Source: Paramecium pentaurelia (lineage: Eukaryota > Ciliophora > Oligohymenophorea > Peniculida > Parameciidae). From it: a DNA stretch of 64,000 nucleotides. The position numbers were made by a program, and so were the translations under genes. The stretch is taken from positions 447,443-511,442 of the forward strand of contig CAJJDO010000027.1 in the NCBI GenBank assembly GCA_905183005.1. Reading direction: 5' to 3'. The notes below the pieces were generated by a model. It was not told the origin of the DNA, ran no database searches, and saw only the letters and a list, made by a program, of their open reading frames with translations. How positions within the stretch are numbered: the stretch's first letter is position 1; each line of letters opens with the position of its first letter. Below, in pieces: positions 39,668 through 52,829 of the stretch.

Positions 39668-40737
39668 TTTATGAATTTTTTCAATATAAATTCTTATTGA
39701 GTTGATTAATATTGCAATCAAACCGTACTAATTTATTTTCATATCCATTAATTTATTTACAATGGTTCCTTACATACTATTATAATATAAAAATATAATA
39801 ATAGTAAGCGATAAATAGATCATTACACTTAAATACTTTCCTCCTTCTACTTATAATTTTTCCTATTCTTTTGTTACATGCTCATAGAGTCGTTTAACTC
39901 TATTTGCCTTCTTTTGAATGATTACATTTCCAAAATATAATATCACTAAAAGTATATGCATTTAGCATATTATTAATGCATATATTGAAACAGGTATTTA
40001 ATAATGATTACAAATAAATTAAAGTAAATCGAAAGGTGGTAAATTATGAAAGATGGCATAGAATTCATAAAACACACTAAAAAAGAAATATATTGTGTTT
40101 ATTGTAATATAAAACTTCTTTAATAGATTGACCAATGTCTTTAATTTTTATGCTCTGACTTCTGATCTTCTTAACATCATATTCCTTTTCATTATTAATC
40201 CCTCACTTTCTAAATCACCATAATAATCTTTATTCTTTTCAATATGCTATTTGATTCCAACTATAAGAATAGTAGAACCTTAATAAATTTATAAGAGTCC
40301 ATGTACAGAAATAAAACAATAGTACAAATCCTCATAAGATTAATTAGTAAAGAAGAAAATAATCATAACAACTGTTGGTAATAAGAGTTTTCTTCTATAA
40401 TACCTAAAGAATATTAATAATGATACCACAAAGAGGATTCTTAGTGTTTTTAGGTTGATAGTCCAAATCTCTTTCTTATTTATTCTTATTCTTCTAAGTA
40501 ATTAAATCTATTTAATCTTAGATGATGGGTCTCAATAATAATTTATTACCAAACAGCTTATGCCAATAAAATTGTCATTAATAATTCTTGACTTAATTTC
40601 AAACAAACTGAGACAACCAATAAAAATAACAAAATAGTATGCACAGCTATAGCAATTTTTGTGACTATACCTATTTGTTTATTTCTTAATTATCTCTACA
40701 TTATAAATAATGATGAGCCAATTAAGAATAATTTCAT
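39653..40737 (-). CDS. multi-pass membrane protein, 353 aa
   Basis: ATG at 40737 (MKLFLIGSSLFIMQRQL) to TGA at 39653-39655 with one 23-nt intron (40404-40426). About six or seven hydrophobic helices are visible, e.g. IAIAVHTILLFLLVVSVCL, FYITINTIYFFFSVFYEFYAI, IYALIICQMHILLVILYF and LSVMIYLSLTIIIFLYY, joined by basic loops. The number of helices would suit a seven-helix receptor-like or uncharacterised ciliate membrane protein, but no family motif is recognised. Its 3' end overlaps that of the chromodomain gene by 15 bp on the opposite strand. Confidence 0.8.
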
Positions 40738-40842
40738 TAATTATAAAATTATAAATTAATTCATTAGAATTATTGAATTATATAGATAATAAAGATTAAT
40801 ATTAATTATCTATTAAAAAGGATAATGAATTCATATAAAATT

Positions 40843-42928
40843 TCAATCTTTAACATTTTCTGTTATTTTTGTTTACTATAATTCCTATAGTTCTGATTCA
40901 GCTTTACTTAAACTAAATACTCTATTTTATTAAGAATCTAAATCTGTATTAGAACAAGATTATTATTTTATAGGTATTTATAGAGATTCTTATTATTATA
41001 ATATTTCTTATTATTAAGAAAGTTCTTCTTATTATTACAATTCTTATGAAGTTTATTATTATTATTATAAAGGTTCTTATTATTATTATTATTGCAATTA
41101 TTATTATTTTTTCTCTTTTTCTCTTTTAATTTCTTATGCTTTTTCATATCTTGTCAATGGCTTTTATGTCGGATTTTCTGGATTACCTTCCAAATAATCT
41201 TAAATTTAACCAGAACAAATATAATCATAAAATGCCTTGAGAACTCTTGGAATTTATTCTTTATTGTTAATATACCTATATATTCACATGTAATTTTACT
41301 TTAAAATCTTTTTGATATATGGGTCAAATCTAAAATTTGTATATTTAATCATATTGAATGCCAAATAGGTCTTTAAATTAGCTAGTGTTTTAAAAGGAGA
41401 TTCTGTTATTTTACTTCGAGGATTTAGGAGATTATAATCAAGAAAGGCATTTACAATTCCAACTCCAACTTATTCATAGTCTTCTATTGTAAAAAACTTT
41501 GATATAGGTTTAGTTGTATCTAAAGTTCCTAAAATAATATTTTCTTCTAAATTATTTTCTTTGTATGAATTATCTAATGATTTAATATACTTTATACCTT
41601 CTGATTCCTCATAAGTAAAATTAGTAAGTTTGCCTATATTATAATTGCATTCAAGTGTATAACTATGTATGATTCCACATATCTTATGTAGGGCTACTCT
41701 ACCTGAACCTTCTTTACTTAGACCATCTCCTTTATCTGCAGCATACATATTCTTCTCAGTAAAATTACAAGCATCATAATCAAAGATTTAAGAGTATAAT
41801 GTAATTAATTTAGGAATGATACAATTTGAAATTTGTTAACTTAATTGATTTAGTTGATTCCCATAAATAAATGCTCCCTTTTGACTAGCATGAGCATGTA
41901 AATCAATATATCCAAGAAATCGACCTGTTTGATGGAGTCTGATTAGATACTCTTTAATTGCATAAATTGTTGGATGATCTTCTTAAGAAGGTGATAAATA
42001 ATATCGATTAAGATTTTAACAAAGAGAATCAGTTCTATAATGTCCTCTATAAACACCATCAGGATTAATTATAGGAACAAAACACCAAACATAATTATCT
42101 CTGGCAGCCTTTGCAACAGGGTCATTTGGTGTTAATAGATATTTGATTAAGCCATTATGAACAAAAGAACTAGGAACTTCTCCTGGATGAACCCGTGCAG
42201 AAATAAATATATGAGGTTTGTTAAAAACATAAGGTATTGTTATAGGGAAGATTCCTTATAATGGTTCTTCTAGTTTTTCTGAGGAACCATTAGTGATTGT
42301 AATCAAATTGATAGGTCTACCTTCTTTGGAATAAGATAGTATTGAATTATCAAAATAAATATTAGGAATTTATTGGGATATGGACTAACAATGCTATAAG
42401 AAATTCTATGAGATATATAATAGAGATTACTTCATTGTCTTAACAACTCCATGGATGGAAAAATGCAAAATACACTGTTTCATTATTAAGGAATATATGT
42501 TAGAAAGTGATTTCAAATTATCGTTCAGAAACTAGTCGATATTAACAGGGTTGCTTAATTCTATCCCATTAAAGAGAATTAGAAGAACGAAAAACTGGTT
42601 ACATTCCATCTTTAAATAATCCCATCTTTAATTTAACATAACATCTTGAATTACTTAATTTTGCATATTAGAAATTACAAATGTGTTAACTCCTTCAGAT
42701 ATTACTGAAACCGAAAAGTAAAACCAGGTTCTATAATTAGTAATTTTTCCATTAATTCCCTAATCACTTGAGATTTGGAGGATATACTTATTATTTGATT
42801 ATTGATTTATTTCATACTTTTCCATCTTATTCAATGACACTTTTTAAATTGCCAGAATCAAATGCACTTGAGAAAGTGATACCATTAATTGTTTAAGTTA
42901 TTTATGAAGGATATTCCAGATTATTCAT
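40843..42928 (-). CDS. AGBL5: cytosolic carboxypeptidase CCP5/AGBL5-type tubulin deglutamylase, 658 aa
   Basis: ATG at 42928 to TGA at 40843-40845 with introns at 42787-42817, 42626-42654, 42406-42430 and 41276-41299 (24-31 nt), giving 658 residues. The N-domain has FSSAFDSGNL, WFYFSVSV, KDGMQPV and VYFAFFHPWS. The M14 catalytic domain has zinc ligands in RVHPGEVPSSF and DLHAHASQKG, the substrate-binding stretch NPDGVYRGHYRTDS, LNRYY, and the catalytic Glu in SYTLECNYN. NMYAADKGDGLSKEGSGRVA is diagnostic of CCP5, the enzyme that removes branch-point glutamates from tubulin. A Gln-rich tail of about 90 residues is written with TAA. Expected to act on ciliary or cortical microtubules. Confidence 0.93.
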
Positions 42929-42993
42929 TTTTTTAATTAATTATTATTATAAAAAAGACATTATTATTTATATATAGTTTAAATTACAAATAT

Positions 42994-44957
42994 TCATTAA
43001 AGTTTTGATTTTAAAATGTACAAAGCCATAAATGCAAATATTCTAAATAGGAATATAAATCCTATCAAAATGTAAATGCATGTCCAAGTGCCATATTTAA
43101 AATCATACAATTCTATTGGATCAACTTCATATATTTAATTTTTATATTCTACTCTAGATAGAACTTCAAATGAATATGTTATTGGACTTGTGTATTGTAT
43201 CCATCTAGTCCATGAATAAAAGAATTTTGGATTTGCAAAAAAACCAGAAAATAATACATAAGGTAATAATGTATATGGTGCAATTCCAAGTATAGCTTTT
43301 AAATCACTAAATATACAACCAACCAACATTCCTAAAATTATATATTATTAATTTACCTAAGCCACTAGCCCAATTATAAATGAGAACTGATACAAACATA
43401 TGCATTATTACTGCTTCAGTTGTATTATGATATCCACACATCCAATATGATATTAATTCCTACATTATAGGAAGTACTATGCATAAAGGAATCTCAAGAA
43501 TTTGTTTAGCTATAAAATAGGATGAAATTGAATATAATTTTGAACTCTCTTCTCTTAAAAACACTTCTCTCTCTATAGGAAATGTTAATATAATAGCCAA
43601 AACAGCAGAAATTACAAGATTGAATACACAAAAAAAAAGAGCTAAAAAATATATATATATATCTATTTACATCCAGAAATTCCCATTAAATCTGATACAG
43701 AACCTTCATTATCAGCAACCTTCCAAAATACTCCTCCAAGTAATAATCCTTAGACAATAGTTTAAAATATTCTAATATAAAATTGTAATGGATCTCTTGT
43801 AAATGCCATTAGATTTCTATTAGCAATTTACTTTATTTATTAAATTTAAGAGATTTCTCTTACTTTTAAAGGCAATAGTAGATTTTCACAATTATTTATT
43901 TATAATATTACATTTGAATGACAATATTGATCATAATATTAGAACATTTTATTAAAGTGCTTTTAATTCTCTTCATTGTCTATTTGCATTAAACTTAAAT
44001 AATAATCCATAGGATTTGAAGATTGAGGACAAGTAAATCCCATATTTAAAAAATGATCAATAATCTTTTTTTAAATTTAAAATTACATTGCTTTTTTAGC
44101 CTTAATAAATGAATCTACCACCAACTAGAAGCATTATTCTATCAAATAATTAGAATATATCTGTGCTTGGGGAATGAATAGTGAAAACTACAGTTCTATC
44201 TTACTAACTTGCTAATTACTTTAATTCATTACTAAGTAATATTAATATATATTTATACATTATAGCAAACGCAGTGAATGAGTCTAATCCAGAAGTAGGT
44301 TCATCCAACAATATACATGCAGGATTGGATACTAACTCATATCCTATAGATGTTCTTTTTCTCTCACCTCCAGATATACCTTTGAATGTTATTCCTCCAA
44401 TTAAAGCATTTTAACACTTCTCTAATTTCATACTTTTTAGAGTATCTGTTACTCTTTACATTTAAATTGCAGAATCAGAATATTTCATACTGGCTGCAAA
44501 TGTAAATGCTTCCTTTGGAGTCATAGTTTCCATTAATATATCATTTTGCATAATGTAAGAGGCAAATAAACAGAATTTGTCATAATTATACTCTTGATGA
44601 TTAGCTAATACTCTTCCTTTTAATTAAGATTCACTATTTTATGGAATTCTACAAGCTAGAATATTTAAGAGAGTTGTTTTTCCAGCTCCTGAACTTCCTA
44701 AAATAGCTGTAACCTATCCTCCTGGACATATACCTGTTAATCCTTTCAAAATTGATTTGTTTTCTTAAGATTATAGTTATAAATATACCTTTTTTTTAGA
44801 GTTTTGGATCAAATACTTTTACAGAATACTCTATATTTTCAAATTATAAATCAACCAAGTTGGAAGATTTAAGTGATTTAGATGTTTAATTCTAGTTATT
44901 TGAATTGATTAGTTAGATCCCTGTTGGATTTTCAGGAAATACTCTAGTGATTTTCAT
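42994..44957 (-). CDS. ABCG-family half-transporter, 611 aa (copy 2)
   Basis: ATG at 44957 to TGA at 42994-42996 with five introns (44764-44788, 44232-44258, 44065-44086, 43642-43670, 43332-43356), giving 611 residues. Motifs: Walker A GSSGAGKTT, signature SGGERKR, Walker B ILLDEPTSGLD, switch region FTIHSPSTD. Note Ser where copy 1 has Gln after the histidine. The membrane half shares EREVFLREESSKLYS and FANPKFFYSWTRWIQYTSP with copy 1. The two are clear paralogs, but intron number differs (five against two). Half-transporters work as dimers, so a heterodimer is possible but unproven. Confidence 0.93.
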
Positions 44958-45089
44958 AAGGTTTATAAAATTAAATTTATTAAGAAATTCTTCTAATTCT
45001 TTGTTCTTAAGAATTGAAAAATATAATTGAAAACTGATAAAAGCTGATTTAATAAATTATTTAATTTTATATATAATAAATATAATAAA

Positions 45090-46501
45090 TCATGCTTATT
45101 TACAAAACTTCTTTTAAATTAAATCATTGAATTACAGTGGATCAATCATCAAATTATTAGGAAGTAAGAATGGTGTATTCTTATTATTAAGTAATAACTC
45201 AAGAGATATTTAAGGCAAAAACTTATATTGGTTCAGAAGTTACTGCTATTACTATTGTTGTTATTACTATTAGACTGAGATATCTGGTTTGGTATTTGGA
45301 TAGTTCTCCTTAACTTTTATTTCATCCTAAAATTGATTTGCAAACAATACTTTATTGAGATTGATAAGGAGAGATGTAAATTATTAAGGAGTCATTTGAG
45401 CTGTCATTTCATCTATTTAATCATCTAATTGTTATTGACAAATTCTAAGATCTTTGGATTTACATTTCATTTATTTTATTAGACTATAGATATATCATCT
45501 ATATTACTAAGAAAAAGATCGCTTGTGTTCTAGTATCCTTCTCACGATATGGATAATTATATTCTACATTTTCTCTTCGCTACATCCAGTTATTTCTTTA
45601 AATTGTTTGACATACTCATTTAATTCTTCATCTTCTAATAGTTGAACTGAATTAATCTTTTAAAAATTATACAATTTTTAGTGAGACAATTGCTTCCAAA
45701 AAGCAAAGTTCCATAATTACCATCCATCAATATACGGGCAACATTTTAAAAACAATATCTTATATATTGCTTTCTTTTTGAACCAGTGGCACTAAATTTC
45801 AACTTATATGAATCAGTAAGCAAAGCTTGCATCTCCTATCCTTCAGGAGTCTCTGGGTCTTTGCTTTATAATTAATCAAATATTTGAGCTTGCTCTATAA
45901 TCATTCCTTTGAAACATTAATTATGTTCTATAATATTGTGAATATGCTTGAATGTTATTTCTGTTTATTATCTGAGACCCTCTATTTGTCCATTTAAATC
46001 CTCAACTTTCTTCTCCAATAACCCAATATATAACTTCTTCCTTTATCTAGAATTTCTTGCACTCTCCCTATTCTTCTGCATCTTTAGATCCTCATTATCT
46101 AATTATTTCGAAGAATTGGAAGACACATTTTCTCTAACTCTTTTTGAAGGAAGTAGTTTTTCTTTATCCTCTTCCATACTTACATTCAGAAGTGAACTTA
46201 TTTTCTTTATATAAGCATTCTTAACATTCCCTTTGATATTCTATAGACACAAAACATCATCTTTTAAAGAAGCCTATGAATCATTCTTAATCATCTATCT
46301 ATCTTCTTATTTGATTTCAGCTGAACTTCTGACTCTCTAAACTTGGTTCTCAAGATTGGATATTACTCCATATGGTAAAAAGGGCATAAAATTCTATTAC
46401 TATGCTGGTTTCTTCTGAATTATATTATTAATAAATACCTCCTCGATATCAAGCATATAATGTTCTGGATATTCACAATCCACCTTATTATTAGAATTCA
46501 T
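45090..46501 (-). CDS. bZIP transcription factor, 453 aa
   Basis: ATG at 46501 to TGA at 45090-45092 with introns at 45647-45672 (26 nt) and 45484-45507 (24 nt). At about residues 140-157 the basic region reads MQKNRESARNSRQRKK, with the Asn, Ala-x-x-Ser and Arg that contact DNA. A leucine zipper follows (YIGLLEKKVEDLNGQIEGL). The rest is polar, with a Gln run written TAG/TAA/CAA near the C terminus. It should bind TGACGT or related sites as a dimer in the nucleus. A TGACGTCT sequence lies 31 bp upstream of its own start codon, which may mean self-control. Confidence 0.88.
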
Positions 46502-47102
46502 AATTATTTATAATACCTATTTATTACATAATGACGTCTAAGAATTAAAATATTCAATCACAATCCACCATAAAATTAATAGATAATATATACTACGGAA
46601 TATGATTCAAAGACGTATTAATTATTTTTAAATATTTAATAAAAATTGAAAACAACAAACTTTTAAATGGATACATAATGTTACTCACATAAAAAAACTC
46701 AAACATATCAACTTAATTAAAAATCTAAATCCAAATTTTATAGTATAGACTAATGTTAAATGAAAATAAATACATAAAAAATTGAATTCCAATAATTGTC
46801 TTCTTGATTTATTTGATGTTAATAGCTTAAATTATGTAAATTAATTTACATAAAATAAGTATACAATTGTATATGTAAAACTTTAAGAATTGATGTTAAT
46901 AAGAAGCAGATAAGGAGGGATTTTTTTGAGTAAATTATATATTAATTCATTAGAAAATAATTATATGTAAATGATTAGTCAAAACTAATAATAATTGATT
47001 AGATAGAACTTAGATTAACATTAGATGAGATACCAATATTCTTGAAATATATATATTGACTTATAAAATTAATTATATTAATTTGAATTCAAATTTATAT
47101 AT
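46502..47102. other. intergenic between divergent genes
   Basis: About 600 bp shared by the bZIP gene (minus) and the TOG gene (plus). It holds the TGACGTCT motif noted separately and is otherwise A+T-rich with no clear open frame. Confidence 0.55.
46532..46539. promoter_or_regulatory. CRE-like TGACGTCT motif upstream of the bZIP gene
   Basis: TGACGTCT matches seven of eight bases of the CREB/ATF palindrome TGACGTCA. Such C/G-containing words are rare in this A+T-rich non-coding DNA. It is 31 bp from the bZIP start codon. Binding is inferred, not shown. Confidence 0.35.
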
Positions 47103-50100
47103 ATGAACAACTCACCAATAAGAAATCAGTCTTATTACTAAGATAAAATTAGATATTAGAGATCACCTTATTCGGATAAAGAAAATATAATGAGTGAAGT
47201 TAATTAGAGTCAATAGACATTCTAAAGAGAAGCAATAGAAATATTGAATGATGTTGCAGAGACATCAAAAATTGATGAGTCAGTTTTAGACAGTAACCTT
47301 ACATTGTTTGAAAAGATTACTCATCATAAATGGTAGATAAGAAGATTAGTCTTAATGAATTTAACAGAGGAGTATTAAAAGAATTAAACTGTTTATGAAT
47401 TTTAATCAGCATGGCTTAAAAATATAATTAATGATAGCAATTAATTTGCTATGACTGAGGGTCTTAAATTCATATAAGTTTTTGTTAGAAGTTAACAAAT
47501 GAATTATCATATATTACCCTACTTTATTGGAGATCTTATTGAAAGAGGTTCATTTGTTAAGTCCCAAATCTAAGATCTCGTAATTGAAATATTATTATAA
47601 TGTTGCAAAACAATATAAGATACTACTTTTATCTTATCAGAAATCCATAAAAAAATAGAAGCCAAACATCCTAAGATAATGACTCTATGTTTGACAATTA
47701 TTGAAAAGATTCTTGAATAATATCCTAATCATCTTGTCAAGTATTTATATTTATAATTATTTATAGAGATTAAATAAGAGATTTCATTGAATTATGTGTC
47801 TCATTAGTTCAACATACAAATAAAGTAATAAGATAAAAGTCAATAAATATCTTTTGCAAACTTTATTAAATGATATCAGAAAGTTTTGAATAGGTTAAGA
47901 AAACATATTTAGATAAACGATTAAGACAAATTCAAATTAAAGAATTAGAATAATTGTGTAGCAAAATTACAAAAAAAACATAGAAGATTGATATTCAATC
48001 AATATAACCAACTATTTAAATAATAGATTTACATACTTTATTACCAGATAAATTTTTTGAAATGCCTTATTATAAACACAATGAGAAGAAGAATATTACA
48101 GAATAATTTGCTAAGAATTTAGAGAAATATGATGGAGATATTGATAATTCTAAAGATTATGGGAGTATTTATGCAATTATTATAACATTACTTGAAGAAA
48201 GCAACTATTTAATATATAGTTAGGGTATGAGATGCGTTAAGGGATTGGTAAGATTATTGAGAAGAGGAATTCCATAACCAGTAGCTAAACATTTCTTTAT
48301 TTTGATATTAGATAAATTAAAAGGTTCTTTATCTAAGCCTTTATAATCAGCTGTATTTAATCTTTTGGAAGATATATTAATTTATGAAAATATATCTTGT
48401 GATTAATTTATGGAACTTATGATTAATTAATTAGAATCATCAAAAAATATTGGATTAAAAATAGCATGTGCAAGATGGTTTAAAGATGGTTGGTTAGCTT
48501 TAGCATTAGCAGTATAAACAGGTTCATATGAATCTTCTGATTCTGAAGTATTAAAGAAATTTGCATAGTCTAATAGTGAGAAAATATAGAAATCACTTCT
48601 TATTCTATATAAAAAGGTATAATGTATTTTGAAAAAAGAAAATAATTTAAATTATAAGAAAGTTCTATTAGATTTAATTAATTCAATGTAATGTGATGAA
48701 CAAAATCTTTAAGTTACTGTAATTGAATCATAGATAGCAATTGTTAATCCATAATTAGATTTATAAGAATCAAGAATAACAGATAAATAATCAAGAAAAT
48801 AATAATAAATGAATTCTGTAAAAAGTAGATATCAAACTGAAGAAGATTTATGTGAATTTGCTTAAATTGGAGAAGAAATGTAAAATTTTAATTAAGCTAA
48901 CAGAAATAGATAAAGTATAGAATTACCTACTTCTTAATTAAATAAAGAATAAATAGAATTTATGAATAAATTTAGTAATGATCTTATATAATTAAGAAAA
49001 TTATCATAAAATAATTAAGATCACCAAATTTAAAATAAAATAGAAGAAATTATAAATTCATTTAAAATACATTATTCAGATAAAAATATTACCAGTAATG
49101 ATTTCTTATAATAAATGACAAATAATATAATAATAGAATTAGTTCATTTCTGTAAAAATGTTCAAGTCTAAAAAAAACTAATTGCTGATAAATTGTATGA
49201 TTTTATTATTTCATTATTAATAAAAATGAATAAAATTTAAGTAACATTAGATTAAGAAATGCTTTATTAAGAATATAAAATATGTTTAATCTAATTAAAT
49301 TAATTGGATATTTCAAAACTATTATCACTTCTAGATAGTTTATACATTTGTAATTCATTAGAAAGTATGATCAAAATAGGATACAGAATTATTAATAAAT
49401 ATCTTTAGAAATAAACAAATACTAATATTAAAATCTTATAAGCATTTATTAATTGGATTACATAAAAAATTAATGCTGCAACTTAACAATAATTAGATCC
49501 TTCTTTCATTAGAACTTCATAAAAAACTTTTGAAAATACTTTTAAAATGTTTCCATAAACATAATTAGATATAAGATTATTATTAAATGCTTTGAAAAGT
49601 CGTATGATAAATTAATAAGTGGAATAATTAGATTAATATTAGGATTTATTAAATTAATCATAAAGAAAATCTAAATCAAAATCTTTTGGATCCTAATCTA
49701 GATTTTCTCCATATGAAACACCAAACAAAACATAAAGTAAATTAGAGTTTTCTGATTCTGAAGAATAAGAAAGTTTAGAATCATTATAATAAATAGAATA
49801 ATAGATTTCTACATAATTTACTTTATAATCATTAGAAAAATTTATACATTATTTGAATCGTCATAGAGCTTATTAACTTTGTAATCAATCATAACATACA
49901 GTATTTTTAAGTCCAAATTCTAGTTCACCAGGTAAACATTGGAGAAGAGGTATTGGAAGGGATAATATGATTATAAGTTCTCCAAATAGATAATTATATG
50001 AAAGTACTAAATTTGAAGATTTCACAAAAATTTTAGAAATTATTTGTTAAAATTTCAATTTTTAAGTTTAAAATCAAGTTTTTTAAGTCTTTTATTTGCT

Positions 50101-51995
50101 TAAACATATTTTTCCAAATTGTCAACAATGTTTAATTTACCTTATCTTTGCTTATATTTGTCCAAAAACAGAATATTCAGAAAATTTTGAAGTTTTCTTA
50201 AGTACATTCTTATAACTTGATAAAAGTATTATGGCATACTAATATAGATAAGCATTTAATATCTTATATTAAAAATAAGAAAATGAAAAAGTATTAATTA
50301 ATTTAATACATACAGGATTTAACTTTCTTTTTTAAAAAATATTCGAAAATGATTTACTAGTTTGTATTTAGTATTTCATTTCTACTCTAACTTATATGCT
50401 CACATAGAATATGTTTTATTAATTAGCAAATGATTTATTAAGTAAATATTAATAATAAACTAATAATTTTAATTAAATTGTAGAGAATGAATTAATTAAT
50501 TATAAAAAATTATATGATACTTATTTAAATTGGTTATAGGTTTAATAATAAACATATGAAAAACCTTAAATTGACTTTTAAAAATTATATAAATAACAAT
50601 AAAATGATATTTTGATTGTTGATCTTTAGGAAATTGATGAATGTGCATCCAAAAGAGAAGAAACTGTTAGAGAACATATAAATAATAGTTAATAAGAAAA
50701 TTTTATTCATATAAACAAAGAAGATTTTGAATTATTGGAAAGTACAGCTAAAAATTTCCTTTCTTAATAAACATTAAGATTTAATGAAGAAGGATAATCA
50801 CAATAAACAGATATTTTAAATATCTAATAATTCATTAGTCCTTTATAATAAATAAGTCAAATCAGTAATTAAATGCATGATACAGTTATTTAAGATTTAG
50901 CAAAGAATCTTTATTCAAATGATACACATAGATTAAAAGAGTTGGATATGATTAAACTATAAAATGATACCTATAGATAACATAAAAGAGATAGTAACAA
51001 ATAAGTTTAAGAATCATATCCATAAGTACCATTAAAGGATCCAATGAAATAAAAGATTGAGAAGATTTATGAAGAAGTACAAAATGAATCAGTACATGGT
51101 AATTTTAATGAAAAAAGTCTACTTGTAGATGTTTTAGCCCCTATTGAAACAACATCTTTATTTGATTAATCTAGAAACTTAAAAAGAAATGAATGCATTT
51201 AGCAAATGTAAGAAATTTTATTAACATCAACATCCTTATATTTTGATGTAGCATCAACATTACTTCTTTAATATGAAAATTTAGATATGGCTGAAGATAA
51301 ATTGGCATTCATAAATGATCTTAAATTATCATTAGTTAATTAAACTTTATTAACAAATATTAATCAATAAAACTTTTCTGTAATTATTGCAATTGTTTTA
51401 AAATTATGTACAACTGTAATTATTTATATATATATTTATATAGCCTGCAACCTAATCTGAAATCTATAATAGTTCATTAGGATATGATGATAATCAATTG
51501 ACAAAGTCTTTATAATAAATCTTAGATGTTCTTTTACACTCTAAAGATACTGAATAAGTCTTGATTTGTTTAATACATGTATTTAACGATCATTTACCTA
51601 TGGATTTCACAAATGAAATTTCAAAAAGTATTTCAATTTTTATATAATTTTATTAGATGAAAAAATGATGTTAAGACTAAATTTAAAATGTATTGAGAGA
51701 TTGATTTAAAATAGTGAAAAATTGCATGTTTTTGGTATTTTAATTGAAATACTTAAATTCTTTAAATGTCATCCTCCTGAAAATTTAATTGTAATTCAAT
51801 AAAAATATTATAATATAGGAAGGTTTACCCTCAATTAAAGAATTAGAATTATATTTTAGATAATTGAAATAAATTACTGACAGTTTATTGAATATCAATT
51901 TTAAAGAAGGAAAAGAATTTTTGGATTTTGTTTACAGAAAAAATAATAAAAGCATTTTTTTAGATTATGTCAAAAGTGTGATTGAAAAAAAATGA
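47103..51995 (+). CDS. TOG/HEAT-repeat microtubule-associated protein, XMAP215-like, 1,593 aa
   Basis: ATG at 47103 to TGA at 51993-51995; four introns (47741-47766, 51416-51443, 51628-51656, 51791-51818) leave exactly 1,594 codons. Residues about 50-240 look like a TOG domain of paired HEAT helices: FEKITHHKWQIRRLVLMNLT, then helices ending PKIMTLCLTIIEKILEQ. A second such region follows at about 320-480 (GMRCVKGLVRLLRRGIPQP). The middle is Ser/Gln-rich with SPFGSQSR-like segments, and helical repeats return toward the C terminus. TOG proteins of the XMAP215 and CLASP families bind tubulin and steer microtubule growth. I favour XMAP215-like, with CLASP as the alternative. Confidence 0.7.
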
Positions 51996-52183
51996 TGTTT
52001 TAATAATTAATTGATTTTCTATTTATTTAGATATCATTTCAATTCTTATAAAAATAAACATATATGAATAGATTAAAAATAATCTAATAAATATGTTAAA
52101 TATATTAAGTGTTTATTATATTTTAATATATTTTAATAGAAGTTATATGATTGTTTCATTTTATTTATAATTTTATGTAATAA

Positions 52184-52731
52184 ATGCTTCCTCCAAAAAA
52201 AGATACTTAAAGAGGATCATTAGTTGCGAATACACCTTTAACTCCAAGAAGCTAAACTTCAAGGAAGAGCTCTCGACTAGATAGATAATCTTTTGAGTAA
52301 TAAGAACTCTATTCTTCAAGGAGAATAGGGTTAAATCTAAAAGACCCTTAAGTACTGAGCCTCTGTTTATTTGATAGAAAGTGGAAGAAATGATCAAAAT
52401 CAGATAATAAAGATTACCTAGAAAAGAAGCCACAAAAGATGGGGAGAAAGATCTTCGAGAAATATCAAAAGCATATGATGTATTAAAAAATGCTCTGCCT
52501 GAAATAAACAACAATTATGGTGTTATAAAGGATCAAGAACTGCTATAATTTTATAAATAATAGATTGTAATAAATTAAAATCCACGAAAAAATTTTTTTG
52601 AGTTCAATACCTATTTTTATAAGAATTATTAAGCAAATAATAATGGACCTTGTACAACTTTACCTTAATTGTTAATTAAAAAAGTGGAATCCTTTTAAAA
52701 TAAATTAGAATAACTTATTAAGGATAGATGA
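52184..52731 (+). CDS. small hydrophilic protein, 173 aa
   Basis: ATG at 52184 (MLPPKKDTQRGSLVANTPLTPR) to TGA at 52729-52731 with one 26-nt intron (52352-52377). The N-terminal 50 residues are Ser/Arg/Pro-rich with a TPLTPR phosphorylation-like site. The rest is mainly helical (EKDLREISKAYDVLKNALPE). No signal peptide or membrane helix is visible. No family is recognised. The reverse strand has an overlapping open frame, but the plus-strand reading has the proper start, intron and stop. Confidence 0.72.
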
Positions 52732-52829
52732 AGTCAAAATTAGAATCTAAAAAAGATTTATTTTAGCATGTATAATTTCTATATGGCTATCTTATATTTT
52801 GTTTTTTATTATTTGTTTTATTGAATAAA

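Noticed and set aside
40858..41470. A Tyr-rich plus-strand reading in the region of the CCP5 gene tail
   Set aside because: TAT/TTA runs are the complement of TAA glutamine codons in the minus-strand CCP5 tail. The minus frame is continuous with the catalytic domain.
52173..52514. A 113-codon minus-strand frame
   Set aside because: The plus-strand gene here has a proper start, a 26-nt intron and a stop, and codon use like its neighbours.
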